From the NCBI GenBank assembly GCA_002449335.1, contig DKDL01000072.1, positions 38,182 through 70,770 of the forward strand: a stretch of DNA of 32,589 nt, read 5' to 3'. Position 1 is the stretch's first letter. Every line of letters starts with the position of its first letter. The translations under genes were made by a program, and so were the position numbers. The notes below the pieces were generated by a model, which was not told where the DNA came from, ran no database searches, and saw nothing but the letters and a program-made list of their open reading frames with translations. The DNA is from Succinatimonas sp. UBA6849 (GTDB taxonomy: Bacteria; Pseudomonadota; Gammaproteobacteria; Enterobacterales; Succinivibrionaceae). Positions 16,817-24,683 of the stretch are shown here, one piece after another.

Positions 16817-18430
16817 CTAAACTCTAATCTTAGATACTAACTGTGTAAGTTCACTTACACTGTCGCTTGCAGTGTTAACAATCTGCTGTGTAGTATCAAC
16901 TTCCTGAGCGAAGCCTTGAGCAGAATTGGTAATACTCTGCATGTTAGAGGAGATTTCAGAGGTTGCAGTAGTCTGCTCTTCAGCAGCAGTTGCAATCTGA
17001 CCAATTTGAGAATTTACAATTTCAACCTTTTCAATAATGCCATTTAGTAATGACTCAATTGAAGAAGCATCAGCAGCTAAGGTATCCATTGATTCTACTG
17101 ACTTGGTCATAGATTCATTAGCAAGATTTGCTTCAGTCTGAACCTGTGACACCATTGAGGTAATTTCCTGAGTTGATTTTGAGGTTCTTGATGCAAGGGC
17201 ACGAACTTCATCAGCTACCACCGCAAATCCTTTACCAGCTTCACCGGCACGAGCAGCTTCGATAGCAGCGTTTAGCGCTAACAAGTTGGTCTGAGATGCA
17301 ATTTCATCAATAGTCTGAACAATAGTGCCAATCTTTTGAGCTCTGTCTACTAATGATCTGATCTGCTCAGCATCATGTTTTGACTTGGTAACCTGCTCTT
17401 GAATTGCATCAATAGTCTGACGAACCTTATCTACACCTTCACGGGTAGTCTTATTTGAGTCATCAGCATTAACAGCAGCTTCCTGACAGTTCTTAGCAAT
17501 ATCAGAGGTGGTTGACACCATCTCATCTGCTGCAGCTGCAACAGTCAGAGCTCTGTTCTCTGTTGATTTTGCTGATTCTGCAATAGTATTAGTTGAGGTA
17601 CGGATCTCATCAAAGTTCTGATTTAACTTTGACTCAGAGTTCTTAATGGCACCTACGATGCCTTGCCACTCTCTACGCATATCTTCTAATGAATGTAAGA
17701 GCACACCAAAGTCGTCCTTTAATCTGGTTTTAACCTCATGGGTTAAATCGCCCTTAGCAAAAGCAGAGGTGATACCTACAGCTTTTTTAATTGCACCTAC
17801 GAAGATAGATGATAAGAAGATGCTTACGAATAAAGAAATGATAACCACTGCAATAGATACAAATGTAACTACAACAATAGGTACATTAGAATTCAATGCT
17901 TCTAGGTTTTGTAAAATTTCGCCTAAAATACCTACATTAATCTTTACTAAAGATTTCTGTGCATTAGACATCTTAGGATAAATTTCGACAGTGTAGATAC
18001 CACGAGCCATAGGCTGGAAGTTACGCTCTAACACTGGAACTAGGCGGTTCTTATAGTTATCAATTGCTGATAGAACATCATCCTTAATTGAGGCAGTTAA
18101 ATTTGAAGGATTGTTCTGAGCTAGAGCAGTTACCTGTTGAGAAATCTTGGCTAGCTTGTCATCAACTACAGCTCTCTTATCCTGAGTAAACTCTCTGATG
18201 TTACTTACGAAAGTAAACATCTGATCGTTAACTTCGTTAATTTCTGAATTTAACTCAGTATTTGGATTGTATTTTGTTGAAAGGATAGAGTCTGTAAAAG
18301 CTACAGTCCCCTTAATGCTTCCGAGGTTATATAAAGAAACTGCTGAAATAACTAATGTCAGCACAATAACAGTGGTAAAGGCAGTTAAAAGCTTAGCTTT
18401 TACGCCCAAATTTTGAAACCAACCAAACAT
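16817..18430 (-). CDS. Methyl-accepting chemotaxis protein
   Basis: This is a transmembrane chemoreceptor signalling to CheA/CheW. Of 537 aa, residues about 13-34 form the first membrane helix and 35-182 a periplasmic all-helical sensor of four-helix-bundle size. Residues 183-210 are the second membrane helix, and 211-265 the HAMP linker. The highly conserved cytoplasmic hairpin tip (IDEIASQTNLLALNAAIEAA and onward) lies at 374-411. There is no C-terminal CheR-docking pentapeptide. The ligand is unknown. It is a single-gene unit upstream of the cellulose cluster on the same strand; functional linkage to it is not shown. Confidence 0.95.
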   Translation of the reverse strand: MFGWFQNLGVKAKLLTAFTTVIVLTLVISAVSLYNLGSIKGTVAFTDSILSTKYNPNTELNSEINEVNDQMFTFVSNIREFTQDKRAVVDDKLAKISQQVTALAQNNPSNLTASIKDDVLSAIDNYKNRLVPVLERNFQPMARGIYTVEIYPKMSNAQKSLVKINVGILGEILQNLEALNSNVPIVVVTFVSIAVVIISLFVSIFLSSIFVGAIKKAVGITSAFAKGDLTHEVKTRLKDDFGVLLHSLEDMRREWQGIVGAIKNSESKLNQNFDEIRTSTNTIAESAKSTENRALTVAAAADEMVSTTSDIAKNCQEAAVNADDSNKTTREGVDKVRQTIDAIQEQVTKSKHDAEQIRSLVDRAQKIGTIVQTIDEIASQTNLLALNAAIEAARAGEAGKGFAVVADEVRALASRTSKSTQEITSMVSQVQTEANLANESMTKSVESMDTLAADASSIESLLNGIIEKVEIVNSQIGQIATAAEEQTTATSEISSNMQSITNSAQGFAQEVDTTQQIVNTASDSVSELTQLVSKIRV

Positions 18431-18476
18431 AGTATGTTCCTTTGAGTTTTTATTATTTATCTTACTTATTTAGAAA

Positions 18477-18498
18477 TTTGCGGGAACGACACCGCAAA
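18477..18498 (-). other. Small hairpin in the leader of the chemotaxis receptor gene
   Basis: A 7-bp perfect GC-containing stem (18477-18483 with 18492-18498, 8-nt loop) lies about 47 bp before the receptor start. It would be at the 5' end of the transcript from the promoter proposed at 18496-18524. Confidence 0.5.
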
Positions 18499-18524
18499 AT
18501 AATCTTAGTAATTATTATCGTCAA
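18496..18524 (-). promoter_or_regulatory. Candidate sigma70 promoter of the chemotaxis receptor gene
   Basis: On the minus strand TTGACG (18519-18524) is followed after 17 bp by TATTTT (18496-18501). The same stretch contains GACGATAA (18515-18522), close to the -10 of flagellar sigma28 promoters (GCCGATAA), but the matching -35 is poor. Confidence 0.5.
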
Positions 18525-18612
18525 TCTTGCTAAATTTTTTGACTTACTTTGTAAAGAATATGAGTTAGGTCAAAAATTAAAGACTGATTTTATGAGAAAG
18601 GGCGCATTTTAA

Positions 18613-18647
18613 AGCTCTTTAAGCGTTTAAACAACACCTAAAGAGCT
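18613..18647 (-). terminator. Probable terminator of the phosphate transporter gene
   Basis: A 9-bp perfect stem (18613-18621 with 18639-18647), loop 17 nt, lies 31 bp past the transporter stop and continues into TTTAAAAT on the minus strand. Confidence 0.5.
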
Positions 18648-18678
18648 AATAAATTGTTTAGTAAGAACTTAATAACAA

Positions 18679-21120
18679 TTATGAATTGTTTTTATTCTCT
18701 TCAAGTTCTAACTGGGCTGGTGATTTGGGTAAATCGATTAGATCTGCACTAGATTCATCTGAAATTGCCAAATCATCACGATTTGATCTAAAAGCAGTAG
18801 CCATTACAATGCTTTGTGCCTGACTGTCAGCTTGCTCGTCTTTGGTTTCCAGAACTTTTGGCTCTTTTTCTGTTCCACCTAAAACAATCTCAGTTAAAGC
18901 GTGCTCCTGCATACTTACAGCTACATATCTGTTAGCCATATCACGGATACTCTGTAAGAAGGTCAAATACATCTCAGATGAGTGCATTGAAACATGCTCT
19001 CTACCAATAATAGAAACTAACTCTAGCTGGCATTTATCAATATCACGGTTTAACTTCTTACAGTGCTTTACCATTGCTTCAAAGTTCTCTGAGTTAGGCT
19101 CAGTTTCAATGAGTTTTAGATCTTCAGTTAACTTCTCTAAACGTCTGATTAACTCATATAAGCTCTCTTTCATCACGCCATCAAAGATGGTATGACGATT
19201 AGCAACATGGTTTACAGCCTGATCTAAGCAGTACCTTACAGACTTAGCAGCTTCTCTCATATTAGAGAATACTAAGTAGAAGAAGAATTTAGCATCATTG
19301 GTACACTTGGTGTTTTTACCAAGTAAGGTATCATTACCAACTGCTAATGAGTAGTAAGCTGATCTCTTTAAAGATAAAGCATCAGTTACATTTGAAGACT
19401 TGTTACGAGCTTTTCTTAAAGCAAACTCGTTATCATCAAAGAAAGCATCTACAGCATTTTTCAAACAATCAAGATCTTTAGTAAAGTAAACAGGAACTGA
19501 AGAAGCTACAGAATGTAAAATTTCCTCATCGTTCTGTGCACTTAACTGAGAAATAGCAACCTCAGCTTTAGTCTTTCTAAAGAAGTTGGTGTAGATAATT
19601 AAGCAGAATACAGCAGGTGTTAAGATTAAAGCTGCAATAAAGCCTAAATTAAATAAAACAAAGTTAACTGTAAAGGCAATGGTAAAGGCACAGATACCGG
19701 TTAAGAACCAGCCAGCAATAACAGTAATCACACCTGAAATTCTGTAAACAGCACTTTCTCTGTCCCAAGCTCCATCAGCAAATGATGAACCCATTGCCAC
19801 CATGAAAGTTACATAGGTTGTAGATAAAGGTAACTTTAATGAAGTTGCAACTGAAATTAGAGCAGCTGACACCACTAAGTTAATAGATGCGCGAACATAG
19901 TCAAAAGGCAGTCTTTCTTGACCTTTCTTAATTAAAGGTTGCTTATAGCGATGGCGAATAAACTCTAATGATTTCTCTGGCATTGAATGGTAAACAGTGC
20001 GAGATACACCTAAGCCCATACGGGTGATAATTCTACCTAAGGTAGATGCACCAAACTGCTCACGAGAACCAGAGGTACTTGAAGATAAGTTAATAGATGT
20101 CTGCACTACCTGACGAGCTTTTTTACTTACCCATAAGGTAATACACATGGTAAGACCTGCTAAGAATAGCCAGAAGGTCTCGGTTACATTAGTAGTATTT
20201 AGGCAATCCATTAAATAGTTTGGATCACCTGCACCATTGGCACTCCAATCTTTATAAGAATCTAGTGCAGCTAAAGGCACACCTACGAAGTTTACAAGAT
20301 CGTTTCCTGCAAAAGAGAAAGCTAAAGCAAAAGTACCTGCTAAGATGATTAGTCTGAACACATTCAGATTAAACAGCACCATTACCTGACCTAATACGGT
20401 AAAGCCTATGAAGATACACCACATAATAGTGGAGAAGTTCTGATCCATATACTCTAGGTATTCTGGTTTCATGAAAGAAGCGCCTTTAGCACCTTTCATA
20501 ACTAGGAAGTAAGCAATAGCTGATAGTGAAATACCGCAGAAAACACCGCCTAAATATTTAACAGAATATTTAAAACGGAAGGTAAAGAGTAGTCTTGCCA
20601 CAAACTGGACAATCATACCTGAGATAAAGGCAATGACTACAGACAATAGAATTGCTGAAACAATAGTTGCTGTTTTATCAAGTTTAATATAGTTAAAAAT
20701 ATCTGTATATGACATTGAAGAGTCATATACCTTGTAAACAGAGGCAAAGGTAGCTGCACCTAAGATTTCAAAAATAATGGAAACTGTTGTAGAAGTTGGA
20801 AGACCTAAAGAATTGAAGGTATTGAGTAGAAGTACATCGGAAATCATCACTGCCACGAAGATGAGAATAATCTCTTCAAAGGCGAACATGTCAGGATGTA
20901 ACATGCCCTTTCTTGCAATTTCCATCATACCCGATGAGAAGGTCGCACCAGTCAAAACACCTACAGAGGCGACTATCAGAACCACGTATAGAGGCGCAAT
21001 TTTTGTTCCTACTGATGAATTTAAGAAGTTGGCGGCATCATTACTAACACCAACGAATAAGTCTAATGCTGCAAGCAATAGCAACATCACAACTAACACA
21101 AATACGATAGTTCCGAACAT
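18679..21120 (-). CDS. PiT-family inorganic phosphate transporter with long C-terminal cytosolic domain
   Basis: PiT proteins carry phosphate (usually with a divalent cation or proton) across the cytoplasmic membrane. At 813 aa this is far longer than E. coli PitA (about 500). Residues 1-530 hold two transport repeats. The first has the signature DLFVGVSNDAANFLNSSVGT (20-39), and the second contains AGNDLVNFVGVPLAAL (271-286). The late half includes SLKLPLSTTYVTFMVAMGSSFADGAW. Residues about 535-813 are hydrophilic and helical, resembling a PhoU-like regulatory domain, followed by an acidic tail. The ATG has a good AAAGGAAA ribosome site. No separate phoU gene or Pho box is seen nearby. Confidence 0.9.
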   Translation of the reverse strand: MFGTIVFVLVVMLLLLAALDLFVGVSNDAANFLNSSVGTKIAPLYVVLIVASVGVLTGATFSSGMMEIARKGMLHPDMFAFEEIILIFVAVMISDVLLLNTFNSLGLPTSTTVSIIFEILGAATFASVYKVYDSSMSYTDIFNYIKLDKTATIVSAILLSVVIAFISGMIVQFVARLLFTFRFKYSVKYLGGVFCGISLSAIAYFLVMKGAKGASFMKPEYLEYMDQNFSTIMWCIFIGFTVLGQVMVLFNLNVFRLIILAGTFALAFSFAGNDLVNFVGVPLAALDSYKDWSANGAGDPNYLMDCLNTTNVTETFWLFLAGLTMCITLWVSKKARQVVQTSINLSSSTSGSREQFGASTLGRIITRMGLGVSRTVYHSMPEKSLEFIRHRYKQPLIKKGQERLPFDYVRASINLVVSAALISVATSLKLPLSTTYVTFMVAMGSSFADGAWDRESAVYRISGVITVIAGWFLTGICAFTIAFTVNFVLFNLGFIAALILTPAVFCLIIYTNFFRKTKAEVAISQLSAQNDEEILHSVASSVPVYFTKDLDCLKNAVDAFFDDNEFALRKARNKSSNVTDALSLKRSAYYSLAVGNDTLLGKNTKCTNDAKFFFYLVFSNMREAAKSVRYCLDQAVNHVANRHTIFDGVMKESLYELIRRLEKLTEDLKLIETEPNSENFEAMVKHCKKLNRDIDKCQLELVSIIGREHVSMHSSEMYLTFLQSIRDMANRYVAVSMQEHALTEIVLGGTEKEPKVLETKDEQADSQAQSIVMATAFRSNRDDLAISDESSADLIDLPKSPAQLELEENKNNS

Positions 21121-21333
21121 ATCTTTCCTTTGCTGTGTCCTAATTTTTAGCTAATTTTATATTTTCAGCTTTAACTTTCAAAGCAATTTATTAATTTTTT
21201 AAGATCAAAGTTAAATGTTCAAATTGCAAATGTTAAATTTATGTTAAGTTAAAAAACTGTGATTTACCTTCAAAAGATACACTTTCAATCCACATTTTTA
21301 AGCTTATTATTCGTAATTTTATATGTCAGATAA

Positions 21334-21339
21334 TATAAT
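21334..21339 (+). promoter_or_regulatory. Candidate -10 box of the GntR regulator gene
   Basis: A perfect TATAAT lies 32 bp before the start codon. I find no convincing -35 at 16-18 bp. The rest of 21121-21333 is AT-rich divergent promoter region with repeated ATGTTAA-like words. Confidence 0.4.
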
Positions 21340-21370
21340 AGCCGGAATGTTTTTTACCTTTATTTAACAC

Positions 21371-22027
21371 ATGATGGAACAAGATTTACAAAAAGATATT
21401 ACCTACGAAAGGATTAAAAAGCTAATTATAAATGGCACCTTCCCGATGGGTAAAAAGATCTCTGAACGCAAGCTTGAGCAGTCTTTAAAGGCTAATAAGG
21501 CTCCTATTCGTGATGCCTTAAAACGTCTTCAGGCTGAAGGAATGGTTGTTAGAAAGGCAAAAAGCGGTACCTACGTATTCTCTTTGACCAAAAAAGAACT
21601 TTTAGATTTATTAAAGTTCAGATTTGTGATCGAATCTCAAAGCGTACTTTTATCTTTTGAAGAAAACGCAGATAAACTCATTTCAGAGACCGAAAAGATC
21701 TTATTGAAGATGAGACTTGCTCTTACCTTAAATCAGGGTGAAGAGTATCTAGCTCAAGATGCTATTTTTCATGAAACTTTAGTCAATCTGTGTAACAACA
21801 GCTATTTCATGAGCTCTTTTGACAGAATTTCTGCAATTATGGATACAGCAAGAAACTTTTTAGGCAATAACCTTGAGCATATGCAAAAGTCCATTATAGA
21901 GCATCAAAACATTGCTGCTGCTATAAGCGAGAGAAATATTGGCAGAGTAGTTGAGCTTTTAAGAGAACATATTCTGCCTGAATTTGGTGCCTACTGGAAA
22001 AACTTCAACTTAGAAGACGATCAGTAA
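21371..22027 (+). CDS. GntR-family transcriptional regulator, FCD subfamily
   Basis: This is a 218-aa DNA-binding regulator. The N-terminal winged helix (about 8-75) shows TYERIKKLIINGTFPMGKKI, ERKLEQSLKANKAPIRDALK and the wing GMVVRKAKSGTYV. The C-terminal all-helical FCD domain (about 80-210) has the expected acidic/His metal or ligand positions (DAIFHETL, an H in IIEHQNIAAAI, REHILPEF). FCD regulators usually sense an organic acid or sugar acid; the effector here is not deducible. No metabolic operon adjoins it: it is divergent from the phosphate transporter and upstream of corA, separated by a hairpin. There are two tandem ATGs (21371, 21374) and no obvious Shine-Dalgarno, so the exact start is open. 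Confidence 0.9.
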   Translation: MMEQDLQKDITYERIKKLIINGTFPMGKKISERKLEQSLKANKAPIRDALKRLQAEGMVVRKAKSGTYVFSLTKKELLDLLKFRFVIESQSVLLSFEENADKLISETEKILLKMRLALTLNQGEEYLAQDAIFHETLVNLCNNSYFMSSFDRISAIMDTARNFLGNNLEHMQKSIIEHQNIAAAISERNIGRVVELLREHILPEFGAYWKNFNLEDDQ

Positions 22028-22080
22028 TCTTTACGTATTTGTAACCTGTTATTCGTCTTTTATCTTTATAATCAACGTTT

Positions 22081-22104
22081 GAATTAGGACTTTGTTCCTA
22101 ATTC
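22081..22104 (+). terminator. Probable terminator of the GntR regulator gene
   Basis: A 9-bp perfect stem (22081-22089 with 22096-22104, loop ctttgt) lies 53 bp past the stop codon and is followed by ATCACTTTT. A second, purely A/T stem (22151-22159 with 22171-22179) follows. Confidence 0.5.
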
Positions 22105-22272
22105 ATCACTTTTACTGTCATTCTTTACACTTTTTTAACATTTCGTTGTGGTATTTTTTACTCTTTTGTGAAAAAATACACACGCAATTTTGATTGGTAA
22201 ATTTGGCTAAGATAGCCTCATGCCATGCTGCACTAATGCCCTCAAATGAAACAGCTTTAAAGCTGGCCAATT

Positions 22273-22276
22273 GGAG
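22273..22276 (+). promoter_or_regulatory. Ribosome binding site deciding the corA start
   Basis: GGAG stands 6 nt before ATG 22283 and overlaps an alternative in-frame TTG (22271), making the ATG the better start. A 14-bp perfect palindrome (22252-22265) lies just upstream. Confidence 0.75.
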
Positions 22277-22282
22277 ATTACC

Positions 22283-23233
22283 ATGATTTCAGCATGCCTA
22301 ATAAATGAAGATGACAGCCTGTCAATTATACAGGTAACACCTAAAGAGCCTCTTCCTTCAGATGTGATCTGGCTTGACGTTAATCAGCCTGACGATGAAG
22401 AACGCCAGTGGCTTGAAACTCTATTTGTTGAAGACGTTCCTGAAGAAGACGAAATGGATGACATTGAGTCATCATCTCGTTTCCGTGTAGGTCCTGATGG
22501 TGTACATATCTTGTCATTATTCCCACAGCGTCTTTCAAATGAGACCCGTGGCGTGAACATGTCCTTTACAATGAGAAAAAATCTTCTGATATCTTTCAGG
22601 GAAGATGACATCTCTATTGTCAGATTATTACGCTACTACATTCGTCACAACAAAGTTGAGATCCGTTCAGCTTTAGATATTCTATTAAAGCTTCAGGATT
22701 TAAAAGTAGATCAGTTATCAGATCTTATCGAGGATGCATACAGCACTTTGGAAGAAACCTCTGATCAGATCACAGACGATACTCATGTAGACGAGACTCT
22801 TGAAGAACTTGTAAACCAAGAGGAATTAAATTCCCAAATTCTGCAGGCTCTTCACGATACTCGTCGTGCATTAAGATTCATCAGAAAGACTTTTGAAAGT
22901 TCAATTGATGATAGACAAGGAAGAACCTTAGATGAGGTTTTAAACGATATTGAGTCTATTTTGCCTCATACCTCATTTATTTCTAATAAGATTAACTTCC
23001 AGCTAGAAGCATCGATGGGTTACACCAACCAAAAACAGAACAGTATCATCAAGATCTTCTCGGTGGCTGCTGTTGTGTTCATGCCTCCTACTTGGATCGC
23101 TTCTGTTTACGGTATGAACTTTAAGTTTATGCCAGAGTTATCTTGGTATTGGGGTTACCCTCTCTCAATCGGTATGATGATCTTATCTGCTGCTGTTACC
23201 TATTTCTTCTTCAGAAAGAAAGGCTGGTTATAG
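22283..23233 (+). CDS. corA: Magnesium/cobalt transport protein CorA
   Basis: CorA is the pentameric Mg2+ channel of the cytoplasmic membrane. With the ATG at 22283 the protein has 316 aa, the same as E. coli CorA. The large N-terminal cytosolic domain is followed by the long stalk helix and IESILPHTSFISNKINF. Two membrane helices follow; the first ends in the diagnostic YGMNF (276-280), followed by the loop residues MPEL and the terminal RKKGWL. The cytosolic domain has acidic clusters (EEDEMDDIE), also found in enteric CorA (PELEDIEASARF). It is transcribed alone, with a terminator at 23283. Confidence 0.96.
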   Translation: MISACLINEDDSLSIIQVTPKEPLPSDVIWLDVNQPDDEERQWLETLFVEDVPEEDEMDDIESSSRFRVGPDGVHILSLFPQRLSNETRGVNMSFTMRKNLLISFREDDISIVRLLRYYIRHNKVEIRSALDILLKLQDLKVDQLSDLIEDAYSTLEETSDQITDDTHVDETLEELVNQEELNSQILQALHDTRRALRFIRKTFESSIDDRQGRTLDEVLNDIESILPHTSFISNKINFQLEASMGYTNQKQNSIIKIFSVAAVVFMPPTWIASVYGMNFKFMPELSWYWGYPLSIGMMILSAAVTYFFFRKKGWL

Positions 23234-23282
23234 TAAAGGAAGGTATCGTTATCTTAAGTTAGATGACAATACTAATTAAATT

Positions 23283-23317
23283 ACAGTTGTGTAAGGCACT
23301 TATCTTTACACAACTGT
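23283..23317. terminator. Hairpin between convergent corA and the Nudix gene
   Basis: A perfect 12-bp stem (23283-23294 with 23306-23317) with an 11-nt loop lies between two converging genes. Neither side has a strong U-tract, but the position and stability suit a shared terminator. Confidence 0.65.
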
Positions 23318-23357
23318 CAAATTAAAAAGATCTCAAAAGAATACCTTTCTTTTAAAG

Positions 23358-23888
23358 CTATTTGATAATGCCCTTCTCTTGAGCTCTCTTTAAGATCTCT
23401 TTGAATGCGACAACTGAGTCATAATTGCAGTTTGGAGCTTGCTTTAAAACATCATCTTTACCGATAAACATCACACCTGAGACTTCACTTGCCTGTCTTA
23501 CAGTAATCACATCTGCAATAGCCAGATATAAATAACCATAAAAGAAATGATCTGTTTTCTTATCTTCAATTCTTAGTGCATCTAATGGATAGAATTCTAC
23601 TTTTTTATCATCTGCGTTAATGCCAACTTCTTCTAGCAATTCACGTTTAGCTGCAGACACATATTCTTCACCATGCTGCATAACACCACCGACTACTGCG
23701 TCAAAAGTTCCAGGAGAATAATCTTTGCATAAAGTTCTAATCTCTACTAAAAACTTCCCTTCCCTGTTGCATACAGCTATGTATGAAGCTCGATGAGGAA
23801 GCTGTTTTTGACGCATTTCTTTTCTAGTAACTGTATTTATGACGTTATTATCTCTATCAACAATGTCGACTAACTCTTGTGCTGACAT
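23358..23888 (-). CDS. yfcD: Nudix hydrolase, YfcD-like
   Basis: This is a cytosolic Nudix-fold pyrophosphohydrolase of the YfcD/IPP-isomerase-like group; the physiological substrate of YfcD is not established. The Nudix box is perfect: G68 to I90 reads GVMQHGEEYVSAAKRELLEE then VGI, fitting Gx5Ex7REUxEExGU. Upstream the sequence has the YfcD opening ELVDIVDRDNNVI and LPHRASYIAV. I take the ATG at 23888 (176 aa, close to E. coli YfcD), because AGGA stands 6 nt before it. A TTG at 23933 would add 15 residues with no support. It is divergent from slyX across 144 bp. Confidence 0.88.
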   Translation of the reverse strand: MSAQELVDIVDRDNNVINTVTRKEMRQKQLPHRASYIAVCNREGKFLVEIRTLCKDYSPGTFDAVVGGVMQHGEEYVSAAKRELLEEVGINADDKKVEFYPLDALRIEDKKTDHFFYGYLYLAIADVITVRQASEVSGVMFIGKDDVLKQAPNCNYDSVVAFKEILKRAQEKGIIK

Positions 23889-23894
23889 ACCATT

Positions 23895-23898
23895 TCCT
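23895..23898 (-). promoter_or_regulatory. Ribosome binding site deciding the Nudix gene start
   Basis: AGGA stands 6 nt before the ATG at 23888 and favours it over an upstream in-frame TTG. Confidence 0.7.
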
Positions 23899-24032
23899 AT
23901 GAAGTGAATAAAATCACCTTTTTCTTTGTTCAAAATAGTCTTGCATATATAATGTGCAACAACAGTTCAATAACTCAAATATTATTCAACATCCACAAAT
24001 ATAGCAAACAGTTGCACTAATTACAGGATCTT

Positions 24033-24236
24033 ATGGAAAAAGAAGAAAAAATAATTGCTCTTGAAGAAAAAATTGCATGGCTTGAAGAACAATTAGATGC
24101 TCAAGCAAATGAGCTTAATAATATCTACGACAAAATGGATAAGCTTGAAAGACAGTTTAAGATTTTATACTCAAAAGTAGGTGATCCATACGCTACAAGA
24201 GCAATGAAAGATGAAGTTCCTCCACCTCATTACTAA
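24033..24236 (+). CDS. slyX: SlyX-family coiled-coil protein
   Basis: SlyX is a small cytosolic protein of unknown biochemical role, conserved in Gammaproteobacteria. This one has 67 aa, is almost wholly a Glu/Lys-rich coiled coil (residues 2-48, heptad-like IxxLEEKIAWLEEQL) and ends in the family's signature PPPHY. A clean AGGATCTT ribosome site precedes the ATG. It is a single-gene unit, divergent from the Nudix gene. Confidence 0.93.
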   Translation: MEKEEKIIALEEKIAWLEEQLDAQANELNNIYDKMDKLERQFKILYSKVGDPYATRAMKDEVPPPHY

Positions 24237-24317
24237 CATTGTATGAGCATGAATATAAATCGAAGCCAAAACAATAAGCCTCATACTATAAAAGATTAAA
24301 AATAATAGAAGTCAGTT

Positions 24318-24345
24318 TTGAATAAGATTAGAAATGCTCTATAAT
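24318..24345 (+). promoter_or_regulatory. Promoter of the putative antitoxin RNA
   Basis: TTGAAT (24318-24323), a 16-bp spacer and a perfect TATAAT (24340-24345). Initiation is expected near 24352. It points rightward, towards and antisense to the small hydrophobic ORF at 24391-24453. Confidence 0.75.
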
Positions 24346-24390
24346 TAGAGAAGAGGTTGGAGATGGAACTCCTGCCAAGATGAGCCTAGA

Positions 24391-24453
24391 TTACCATACG
24401 GGTGTCGACCATAATAGTAAAACTAGGAACATCACAATAAATAAAAGTTTCAT
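24391..24453 (-). CDS. Putative Ibs-like type I toxin, 20-aa hydrophobic peptide
   Basis: The ORF encodes MKLLFIVMFLVLLLWSTPVW: a short basic N terminus, an unbroken run of large hydrophobic residues, and a polar Ser-Thr-Pro tail. This matches the form of the 18-19-residue Ibs peptides of E. coli, which insert in the inner membrane and depolarise it. AAGGAG (24461-24466) stands 7 nt before the ATG, an optimal ribosome site for so short an ORF. A strong promoter on the opposite strand reads across it. The 5' region of its own mRNA would contain the long hairpin 24478-24537. I see no clear promoter for the toxin mRNA. A chance ORF is possible, but the combined signals argue against it. Confidence 0.65.
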   Translation of the reverse strand: MKLLFIVMFLVLLLWSTPVW

Positions 24454-24477
24454 ATTGAAACTCCTTTTTATAGTGAT

Positions 24478-24537
24478 AACAAAGATCCTAGATACTAGAT
24501 CATATCCCGATGATCCAGTACTAGGATCACCTTTGTT
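24478..24537. other. Long near-perfect hairpin beside the toxin ORF
   Basis: AACAAAG-ATCCTAG-TACT-GATCAT on the left (24478-24503) pairs with ATGATC-AGTA-CTAGGAT-CTTTGTT on the right (24510-24537), with only small bulges and a 6-nt apex. It would form in either strand's RNA: at the 3' end of the antisense RNA, or in the leader of the toxin mRNA. Confidence 0.85.
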
Positions 24538-24540
24538 CCG

Positions 24541-24574
24541 AACGGAACTTTCGCGTTAACGGAACTTTCGCGTT
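24541..24574. repeat. Exact 17-bp tandem repeat, two copies
   Basis: The unit aacggaactttcgcgtt is at 24541-24557 and again, identical, at 24558-24574. The first copy also completes an inverted repeat GTTCCG-AA-CGGAAC (24535-24548) with the edge of the preceding hairpin. The unit is GC-richer than its surroundings. Confidence 0.95.
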
Positions 24575-24683
24575 ATAGTACATATTTATTATTTATATTT
24601 GAAATTACAAATATATTTCTTAAAACATACTTTTTTACTCAGTTCTTAATATTCATTGCATTTTTACAGAGCAAGAAAAGAGT

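Larger units (their letters stand above)
24352..24537 (+). ncRNA. Putative Sib-like antisense antitoxin RNA
   Basis: From the promoter at 24318-24345 the RNA would begin near 24352 with a GG-rich segment forming a small hairpin (GGAG 24359-24362 with CTCC 24369-24372). E. coli Sib RNAs likewise start with a G-rich stretch followed by a C-rich partner. It would then cover the whole complement of the toxin ORF and its Shine-Dalgarno, and end in the long hairpin 24478-24537. Length about 185 nt. The 3' end is uncertain because no clear U-tract follows. Family membership is inferred from layout, not from an RNA model. Confidence 0.6.

Noticed and set aside
18515..18541. Flagellar sigma28 promoter for the chemotaxis receptor gene
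   Set aside because: GACGATAA resembles the -10, but the -35 at 11 bp (CAAAAAAT) matches only about half of the consensus; a sigma70 promoter in the same bases is better.
21121..21370. Pho box upstream of the phosphate transporter
   Set aside because: No CTGTCAT-like direct repeats are present; only AT-rich ATGTTAA-like words.
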